Shown here: positions 56,643 to 64,000 of the stretch, piece by piece
How the letters are laid out: each line of letters opens with the position of its first letter
Numbering within the stretch: the first letter of the stretch is position 1
Made by a program: the position numbers and the translations under genes
The notes under the pieces: generated by a model
Seen by the model: only the letters and a program-made list of their open reading frames with translations
Databases searched by the model: none
What the model was told of the DNA's origin: nothing
Origin: Bolinopsis microptera
Taxonomy: Eukaryota; Ctenophora; Tentaculata; Lobata; Bolinopsidae
Assembly: GCF_026151205.1 (NCBI RefSeq)
Contig: NC_087076.1
Location: forward strand, 11,384,902-11,448,901
DNA length: 64,000 nt
Direction: 5' to 3'

Positions 56643-59621
56643 TAGGTAATAGTTTAGAGTTGAGGACAAAACGAAGTGATGAAAAGTATCTATTGATTCA
56701 GTTTTTAAACAAGAATGATTAGGTCTAACGAGCGTGTTAATGGGGAAGGTATTGTTATCGGATGTAAATGTCGAGAGATCAGATCACATAGTGTGCGATC
56801 AGGTATTACGAGATCAAATCTCATGTATGTAACTTGACCTGCTATCTCAAGATCTTGTCTTCCGGTATACGGTACATCGTAATGGTTCAGGTCCCTAGTC
56901 TCCTCACTCCTCAGGTCTCTAAGCTAATATATCTGTGCATGTTAGATCACATACGCGTGATTAAAACTCAAAGAAAACAGGAATAATTTACTGAAATTAA
57001 TTAGTTGATGAACATATTGCTCAGAATTAGAACCTTAAGCAGTTGCATCATCTCAATAACACCAATCAAATCTGATTCCGCAAATAATTAATCTTTCGTT
57101 TTCACTCATATTCAGAATTCTGAGGAAAGCAAATAACTTGTAACATTTATCAGAGCCTGGCAAAACCTTTTAATGTTCTAATAGATAACCATACGGCGAG
57201 CGTAACCTCTAAATTATATTATCTAATTGCTGTTTTAAGAATAAAGATGAAAGAGGATCTCCAGACTTATGATGCAGTGAGAGGAGAAGACCACAATTAC
57301 CTAGCCCCTCCGGCTTCATCAGTGGATATCGGGTGGACTCCAAAAATGAATTACAAAGAAATTGCACTTTTTGCAAAGGACTGGCTAAAACTGGTTAAGT
57401 GGGTGTGGGTATAATGTTTTTTGTTATCCTTGATTAAGACTTAAGTAGAGGACTATAACAGTTAACACTCGCATCAAGTGAAGCCATGATAGAAACATTT
57501 GTCTTAAAGACATTTCCATTTAAGTTCGGTATGTCTCGTTGTGATTAGTGGCATTTTAGTTCGAGATAGCTTAGGACTTCATAAGTTTTAAAAATGTTGA
57601 AGCTTGATTCTGTTTGTATTACTATTTTTTTTGAAAAACGTGCAAAACGTGCCTTTACTTGTAAAATATTGCACCGGAATAATTAAATAGATATATACGA
57701 TGAATCATGCATGTCGCATGAACTGTACGTGAATACTGTACGTGACGTTTGATCTCGAGACCACCAAGTATATTTATAATTGAAAGAATTTTTCCAATCG
57801 ATATCAATGATGATCTTACCTGGCAATTAACCTTTCTGAAACTTCTCTCATCGGGGGTTGTTTTTCTTAATCGCTTCGATGATAGACAATCACGATATCG
57901 TAAACTGTTGTTCCGTGAATATAGGCGGTTATTGAGCTTTTCAGGATGAATGACCGCTTGGAAACTGAGATTTTTTATCGGAAAGGTTTTTCGTTGATTC
58001 GGTTAGACCCCGGTAAGAGTAGGACGGCTATCTCTGCCTGGCACCAGCCATTATTTCACAGACGGAAGATAAAGTAGCGATCATTACCAACCATCGTTTC
58101 ACATATAATGGTAATTGCTTGTAGCAATCGCTTTGCTACACGGAGGCCGCGAAGAAAGGGGTTGCAACGTGTGTCAACAAGATCGCTACAAACCATTATT
58201 TCAGTTTCACTCTGACCAGCGATCTGCGCCCGTCGTCAGGGTGGCGATTAAAAATGGAGACCTATCAGTATTCGTGTAGTTGCATATACCGATACGAAAG
58301 GCCCTGAGGGTAACGTGGAAGTTATGTAGATCAATGTATTTTTGGACGCTGATTCCGAATAACTCCCATAAAAATGCTTCCCTTAACCGGTCTTAGGAGT
58401 TAACATGTGCTAAAAACATTTTTGGTTACGTAACATGCCAGTTAAATGCAAATTGGACTGTTTATGGTTACGGTTCGGGTTACTGTTATGTTAGGCTTAC
58501 CATTACTATTTATAGCGTTAGACTTAGAGTTAGAGTTGCGGTAAGGGTTAGGGTTCAGGTACAGCCGAAAATTATTACAGCAAATTGTTTTTGAAGTAAC
58601 GCAAAATTCCTAATCCATCCTGATAAACTGCTAGAATATTACTTGTAGGAACAAAGCACTAAGAAGTTTTTTATTTAATGCCTTGATCATGAACAGCACT
58701 GGTCATAAGTTCCTCATAGATCATGAACAGTACTGTTCGCCACTCGCCAGTGACGTGGTATAGATTTAAACCCACGCTTGCATTCACATCTTACTGTAAA
58801 TGAATCGGGTTCCTGCTAGTAGCTCTAAGTAAGCTCGTAATAACGGCTATTATATTATTCTTATATTTACTGATAACAGTCAGCAGTGACCTCCTAACAT
58901 TTAACAAAACCTAGAAAGAATTGAGAGATACGAGCATCATCTATTACTGTAATAATTATCTTACCGGCCATAATTTGTCACGATTTTGAAAACTTAGCGT
59001 ATAACTATAACCACATCAACAATTTATTCGGAAAATCAGCAAACGAGTCAATGGATGATCATTCATCGACCCAAAATTGTGGAAAGCAATTACCTACCAT
59101 TTAATCTCATTACCAGCCAGTTTCTGCATTACTATTAGTATTTTAACTTTCAACATCTTGGTTTTTGAATTGCAGTTGATTGGGTACGGTAGACACTTTA
59201 TTTTTAGGAATTGTGGTTGCTAATTGCTATAATGTTCCCTGGCCTAACTATTGAACTCTTCACAAGCTTCTCTGATTTTATATAATAGATATGTATTTCT
59301 TTTCCTTTCACTCAATTAAATTGTTTTATAAGCTCTTGTTTCTATTTCGAGATAATGTATCGAAGTTAAATTTTATGGATGGAGTTCGTTTTGGAATTTC
59401 GAGTTTTAAAAAATGTTACTCTTTAATACTTTGTTAACATCCTTGTATAATGTTTCGTGAAAGATTTCCTAAAAGTAAGCTATGACTTAGTAATAGTATC
59501 CATATTCCGTGCACACTTGGAAACCATTTATTTATTTATCTACGATATTATGTTCTTTTTGTTTGGTTGAATAACTTTCATTTAACTGATTGGGATCTGA
59601 CACATGTAATTTTGTAATGAT
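56643..59621. other. Mostly non-coding DNA upstream of the homeobox gene
   Basis: Contains the small frame at 57247-57414. AGATCA-like motifs cluster around 56770-56830. Around 58530-58555 is a degenerate TTAGGG-like run. No other gene seen. Confidence 0.4.
57247..57414 (+). CDS. Possible exon or small ORF (55 codons, unassigned)
   Basis: ATG at 57247 encodes MKEDLQTYDAVRGEDHNYLA, then DIGWTPKMNYKEIALFAKDW and KLVKWVWV before TAA. Composition is protein-like and less AT-rich than the surroundings. A donor-like GTTAAG near 57393 could make it a first exon. No family is recognised. Confidence 0.3.
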   Translation: MKEDLQTYDAVRGEDHNYLAPPASSVDIGWTPKMNYKEIALFAKDWLKLVKWVWV

Positions 59622-59722
59622 CTTTCTAATTTCTAATTTCTAATTTCTAATTTCTAATTTCTAATTTCTAATTTCTAATTTCTAATTTTCTAATTTCTAA
59701 TTTCTAATTTCTAATTTCTAAT
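59622..59722. repeat. (TTTCTAA)n minisatellite
   Basis: About 14 copies of a 7-bp unit with one 8-bp variant. It is not the animal telomere motif. Confidence 0.92.
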
Positions 59723-60939
59723 GTATAGTCTAGACGGGAGCGTTAGTACTATTCCCTGACAATTTAATCCCTGTTTTAAATATCGTCCCACTATTCAATA
59801 ATTGGGTCAGCTGTTAACTTCTCCTAATGGGTGCCCGGTTAGGGGTAACTCTAGCTTTCTGCTGTGCCGAAAAGTTGATCGAGAAATGTACTCTGGGGTG
59901 GTCACTGGATGTAATCAGTAATACAGATTACAGATGATAAACTCGTATTATTTGGAAGCTCTAAAATTAAGCTGAAGGGACGGCAAAAAAGGAAGCCTGA
60001 TTTCTTTATTTAAAAAATCATTTTTAGGACATTAGACAAATTTTATGTGGGGGATGTGGGGGCACATAGGTAAATTTTGCCACTGCTCATTACTCTACTG
60101 ATCGATGGGTGATTTTTTTAGAAAAGTTAAATTATATAGCCGTTATACAGAATGTAGAGTTAATTATGTCCCCTTATAATAGTGATTCTAGACTGTCCAT
60201 ATCAACATTAGTCGTGCGTATTACATAGCATACTGAATTCTAGTTAGTTTAAGTTAGTTTATAATTCAAAAGTAAATGGTGTATAGTATTAAGAAGAATC
60301 AAAGACAAAAGTGAACGGTTTATGAAAACAGGTTACAATAGGTTACTAAAAACAACTAAAAAGGCAAACGGTACAAAAAGGTGTGAATGATGGTGGAAAA
60401 AGAGTGCGTCAATTCGTACCTACGGTTGTTAATTCAGACAAGACTCAAGATCAAGACCAAGGAAACATAATATTTAGAATTTATGAATATATAAGAGACT
60501 AAGAAGGGGGACGTACGTGACGGATGATGATTAATCAATAATCACTCTACACGAACAGGACTCCCTTCAGTACGTGTTAATCTGCATTACAAAAGCAGGG
60601 CGGGACATGTACGGTAAACCTCGTATGCATTTTTCAGAGACTTACCGTATAGCGCACCGATTTAGGTTGTATGTACAATGTACTAGTGGAGACCTCCAAT
60701 AATTACAGTGGAGGTCCTCGCAGTATCTCTACTCGAAACTCTATCAACTATGAACATATTTTAAATTTACTAAACATGCTTATGCATTATGACCGTAGAA
60801 TCGATTAAAAGTGGAACGGTAATGATTGAATTTTTATTTTTATTGGCAAATTTTTTGTCACGTGTTTTAATCGTTATTAGTGCACTGAAAATATTTGAAC
60901 TTGGCGAATGAAGCCGATGACCAGGGATTAGACTTCTTA
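59723..60939. other. Gene-poor DNA
   Basis: No gene seen. A possible old transposon remnant lies near 60040-60070 (GGGGGATGTGGGGGCAC). Confidence 0.35.
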
Positions 60940-61378
60940 GGGGCCGTCTACTTAGGACGTCCTTGACACACGCTGCAACCCCTTTTGATCGAGAGGTGTG
61001 CAACGTGTAGCAAGGACATCCGTCAAAATCGCAGATTTTCAGACCGCTGCACCCCCTTCCCCTGTCCAGGTGTGTCCGAATTTCAAAACCCCTCCCCCGG
61101 ACGTCCGGAGTTCCAGCTACTTTTAAGAGTACAAATAAAACCAACTCAAATTCATTGTTAATAAAATTCAAAGAGTTGAAATAAAATTCAAAGAATTAAA
61201 ATAAATGGAACTTTTTCGTTAATTCTGCCAAAATTTCCGGACGTCCGGATTTTCAGAAACCACCCCCATCTCCCTGTCCGGATTTGTCCGGAAATTCAAA
61301 AACCAACCCCCTCGGCCCTATTTGCCGGACGTCCTAAGTAGATAAGATAAGTCCTAGGATAAGTCCTAAGATGGCCCC
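60940..61378. mobile_element. TIR element with GGGGCC ends (439 bp)
   Basis: Left end GGGGCCGTCTACTTAGGACG; right end (complement) GGGGCCATCT, then about 30 bp of repeated TAGGACTTATC, then ACTTAGGACGTCC. Inside are two direct copies of a CCCTGTCC...GTCCG...AATTCAAAA segment and two CCGGACGTCCGG palindromes. No coding capacity; the TSD is not clear. Confidence 0.65.
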
Positions 61379-61424
61379 TTTTTATAAATGTTAAAGCAGT
61401 TCATGATCAGGGCAAAATAATTTC

Positions 61425-62110
61425 ATGGCGCTTGTTTCATTATAAAAAAGGAACGATACAAATTCTTATGCCACATTCAACATACCCTATCAGAACTCTA
61501 AAAATTGACTCGACGGGTTTTACTTAGGCGAGTAAAAATAATGACAGGTAAAAATATGCCAGAATTTCCGAAAAACCACAAAATTTAACCCGCCATAATT
61601 AAACGAACTAAGGTATTCAGATTGAATGCTGGCTCCGGTAGAGGAGATTCTAGGAAATTTTACCGTCAAGAGAAGAGAATTTTTCAACCAAATTCGACCT
61701 AATTTTCGTTCCAGACTGCGTATTTGTTTGCAGTTTCAAAATAAAATAAGTATAACATTATAATATTAAAAGACTTTTTCCAAGAAAATCAGCGTATTAT
61801 ATGTAAATAGATGATTATTCGAATAAAACAACCTCGTTATCAATATCAATATCATCATGGTTGGAATACCTGGAAAGTGAGTCCATTGCGCTTGTTTCAA
61901 TATAAAAAAGGAACAATACAAATTCTTATGCCAAATTCTTATGCCATATACCCTGTCAGAACAGGTAAAAATATGCCAGAATTTCCGAAGAACCGCCAAA
62001 TTTAAGTTTTAACCCGCCATAATTAAACGAACTAAGGTATTCAGATTGAAATTGAATGCTGGCTCCGCTAGAGGAGATTCTGAAGTAATTTTACCGTCAA
62101 GAGAACTTAG
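61425..62110. repeat. Diverged tandem duplication (two blocks about 440 bp apart)
   Basis: The order of motifs GCGCTTGTTTCA, TATAAAAAAGGAAC, ACAAATTCTTATGCCA, CAGGTAAAAATATGCCAGAA, AACGAACTAAGGTATTCAGA, AATGCTGGCTCCG and TTTTACCGTCAAGAGAA occurs at 61432-61678 and again at 61876-62105. Confidence 0.75.
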
Positions 62111-62628
62111 AGAATGTCTCAATCATATACGAAAAACTACCATCGAAATCAAATAAAAGTGCTTTATTTTGAAATCGAACCCAAAACTCCAGCAGAAACA
62201 TATGATTCCGAGGTGATTTTAATTTCAACAAACAGAAGAGTTTTGCTTTTGATCTATGGCTGCGGTTTAAAGCTTGTACCACTGGCTAGTTACAACCCGC
62301 ACTTTAATTTCAACCAATAAAACTTGTTTCAGACCTGTTACAGGTTCCACCCCAATCATATATCTTGACGCGAATAAAAACTACGTCATGGAGATAAATG
62401 ATGATAATGAAAATCTAATTATTATTGGCTGCAATGAGCGTTAGTATAGTAACAAATAGAGATAGAAACAAACTACTATCCGTCAAACCCGAAGAAATGT
62501 GTAAATGCGATTTTCTGAAGAATATCTGTCTTTTAAGAGAATGTTAACGTCACTATTTCATCAACTTAGGCTTAACCACTGGTTTGGATTTCCTCTTTTA
62601 AAAATTTAATTACATAATTTTATTATAG

Positions 62629-62695
62629 GAGAAATGCAATATTCAAACAATATAAAGATAATTTGAAATGTCAGCAGGCATTGTCCAGCTATGAG
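62629..62695 (+). CDS. Possible internal exon (unassigned, 67 bp)
   Basis: Bounded by tttattatag at the left and GAG|GTAAGA at the right, with one open frame encoding RNAIFKQYKDNLKCQQALSS then YE. I could not find the neighbouring exons. A family A miniature element sits 12 bp after the donor. Confidence 0.35.
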
Positions 62696-62707
62696 GTAAG
62701 ACACTCT

Positions 62708-62789
62708 TTACTGGGCGGCGCTCAGCCTGTCATTCCGCCGAATCTCTATAATATGTTTATGAACATTATAGCCTGGGGTCCCCAGGTAA
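62708..62789 (+). mobile_element. Miniature TIR element, family A, short copy (82 bp, 8-bp TSD)
   Basis: TTACTGGG...CCCAGGTAA flanked by GACACTCT at 62700-62707 and 62790-62797. Its end CAG|GTAA followed by G recreates the donor sequence of the exon just upstream. Confidence 0.82.
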
Positions 62790-63011
62790 GACACTCTCAA
62801 CAGTATATAAAGCATTTTAAAAATCAAATAAAACAGTAACAAATTAAGAAAATTAGGGTAGATTTTATAAAAAACCTCCTTGTAGTATTTATATATGGGT
62901 TTTTTATAAATTTAAAAATAGACTTTTCTATTCCGATGATATATTGCAGCACAATTTAAATGCCCATTGCAACGAACAGTCTAGGCACCCCTGAGCATTT
63001 ATGTTTTAAAC

Positions 63012-63135
63012 ATCGTTCACATGAATTACGTGATCACTTTTTGGACAATTTTAAACCCCCTCCTTCCCCCCTCCGTAATCAATTTTACACATATCTATTG
63101 TGTCAAAATTACACTAGCGTAATCATTTGAAAAGA
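63012..63135. mobile_element. Damaged copy of the GTTCACATATTACG MITE
   Basis: Matches the reverse complement of 32690-32825 (ATTACGTGATCACTTTTT, CCTCCGTAATCA, ATTGTGTCAAAATTACACTA); one end is missing. Confidence 0.7.
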
Positions 63136-63232
63136 TTGGTCCAGATCCAGATTGCAGTAGGTTGGAGACTTCTCACCCCTCTGAATCCCATGATGAATAT
63201 CAATGGGTTACACTCTGAAGTCTGAAGTATAG

Positions 63233-63700
63233 TCATTGACAACTGGTCAATACAGAAACACTGTTGAAGTGCTCAGCAATCACCAGTGACGTGGGTTTGT
63301 CTTCTGGAGGAACGCTGTTGGAGTGCTCAGCAATCTCCGGTGAGTTGGGTTTGTATTCTGGAGGAACGCTGTTGGAGTGCTCAGCAATCTCCGGTGAGTT
63401 GGGTTTGTATTCTGGAGGAACGCTGTTGGAGTGCTCAGCAATCTCCGGTGAGCTGGGTTGATCAACTGAAGGAACACTATTGGAGTGCTCAGCAATCTCC
63501 GGTGAGCTGGGTTGATCTTACTGGGCTGCGCTCAGCCTGTCATTCCGCCAAATCTCTAATGAACATGATAGCCTGAGGTCCCCAGGTAAGGTTGATCAAC
63601 TGAAGGAACACTGTTGGAGTGCTCAGCAATCTCCGGTGAGCGGGGTTGATCTTCTAGAGGAACACTTTTGGAGTGCTCAGCAATCGCCGGTGAAGTGGGG
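63233..63700 (-). repeat. 54-bp coding minisatellite of the GPCR tail
   Basis: About seven units, each encoding SPEIAEHSNSVP followed by PEYKPN, SVDQPS or similar (18 residues). The frame is shared with the GPCR gene up to 63590, is broken by the insertion at 63518-63589, and continues open beyond it to a TGA at 63233-63235. Confidence 0.85.
63518..63589 (+). mobile_element. Miniature TIR element, family A, shortest copy (72 bp), in the GPCR tail
   Basis: TTACTGGG...CCCAGGTAA flanked by GGTTGATC at 63510-63517 and 63590-63597. It ends the GPCR frame 11 codons after entering it. Confidence 0.82.
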
Positions 63701-64000
63701 TGAACTTTCTGCAGATGTGGTAGTGTTCCGAGGATTGTATTCGAGTTGTAAATTTGCTGCTCAATCTCATTATCAACACGATATTGAACTCGCTCCTTGA
63801 TTGTCGCAAAACATTTACTCCCGATTGTCCACATATATGAGGTTATATTTTTATACATATCACTGTAAAAGATTGGGTTCAGAAGACTGTTGATTGGGAT
63901 CACGATCAGAGCAAATATCTCAAACATTTTTGCCGGAGGATTTATACCGGCATAGGTCAAGATGATGACAGTGGCTATGAAAGAGACCCAGCTGACCAGT
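63556..64000 (-). CDS. LGR/relaxin-receptor-like GPCR, C-terminal part (gene continues past the window)
   Basis: Open from 64000 to a stop at 63556. The first residues, LVSWVSFIATVIILTYAGIN, are the end of TM6 and the loop. TM7 reads EIFALIVIPINSLLNPIFYS, with the NPxxY-type motif as NPIFY; PINSxLNP is typical of LGR/RXFP receptors. The cytoplasmic tail begins DMYKNITSYMWTIG. It then enters 18-residue repeats (SPEIAEHSNSVP...) that are Ser-rich and could be phosphorylated. The last 10 residues (YLGTSGYHVH) come from a transposon insertion. The ligand cannot be inferred from this part. Confidence 0.78.
   Translation of the reverse strand, partial: LVSWVSFIATVIILTYAGINPPAKMFEIFALIVIPINSLLNPIFYSDMYKNITSYMWTIGSKCFATIKERVQYRVDNEIEQQIYNSNTILGTLPHLQKVHPTSPAIAEHSKSVPLEDQPRSPEIAEHSNSVPSVDQPYLGTSGYHVH

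Noticed and set aside
59622-59722. Interstitial telomere or CRISPR-like array
   Set aside because: The unit is TTTCTAA with no spacers, so it is neither the TTAGGG telomere repeat nor a repeat-spacer array.
63280-63576. Open frames in the minisatellite on both strands
   Set aside because: They come from the repeat; only the minus frame that continues the GPCR tail has a reason to be coding.
63518-63589. The GPCR-tail insertion acting as a spliceable intron (introner)
   Set aside because: On the gene strand an AG is present near the 3' edge, but no GT donor lies at the 5' edge or in the duplicated GATCAACC.

Overview
The window is an AT-rich piece of animal (metazoan) nuclear DNA. Genes have GT-AG introns of roughly 0.1-1.7 kb, and gene content is clearly animal: serpins, a homeobox gene, an LGR-type GPCR, a Pim-like kinase, PATL1, CCDC112 and NUDT14. 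Transposons are very abundant. The mix of a PHD/RT/restriction-like-endonuclease retroelement, CR1- and RTE-type LINEs, and many 8-bp-TSD and TA-TSD miniature elements fits an aquatic invertebrate. Several genes have a 3' splice site within 2-21 nt of the start codon, which would fit a lineage with spliced-leader trans-splicing, such as hydrozoan cnidarians. That placement is inference; the species cannot be fixed from the sequence alone.

Layout. 1-3220: 3' part of a non-LTR retroelement ORF with two PHD fingers, RT and a restriction-like endonuclease. 3.2-8 kb: stacked miniature transposons and a dead RTE LINE split by a 596-bp hAT element. 8.9-22.2 kb: the main gene block, all on + (CCDC112, a C2H2 zinc-finger gene, a NUDT14-like gene, and a 14+ exon PATL1 gene carrying a 1.5-kb TIR element in one intron). 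22.2-26.7 kb: a two-ORF CR1-like LINE with open reading frames, antisense to PATL1 and lying across its expected 3' end. 26.9-27.5 kb: a foldback element. 29.7-30.6 kb: a TATA-driven, single-exon, Pim-like pseudokinase. 32.5-41.5 kb: two complete serpin genes, tail to tail. 42-55 kb: gene-poor, with nested MITEs, a second foldback copy and a broken LINE. 55.9-56.6 kb: a Q50 homeobox gene on -. 57-63 kb: gene-poor, with duplicated blocks and a few orphan exons. 63.5-64 kb: the C-terminal end of an LGR/RXFP-like GPCR on -, whose repeat-encoding tail is cut by a 72-bp transposon.

There is no sign that the genes form one pathway. PATL1 (mRNA decapping), CCDC112 (centriolar satellites in vertebrates) and NUDT14 (nucleotide-sugar hydrolysis) are ordinary housekeeping families. 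The most unusual items are: an 8-bp-TSD miniature family whose end reads CAG|GTAA and which has truncated the GPCR tail; twin 5-codon uORFs that overlap the real start codon by ATGA in two neighbouring genes; a NUDT14-like protein and a Pim-like protein that have both lost catalytic residues; a long Gly/His/Asn-rich exon in PATL1; and four RxRxxS motifs next to the homeodomain.
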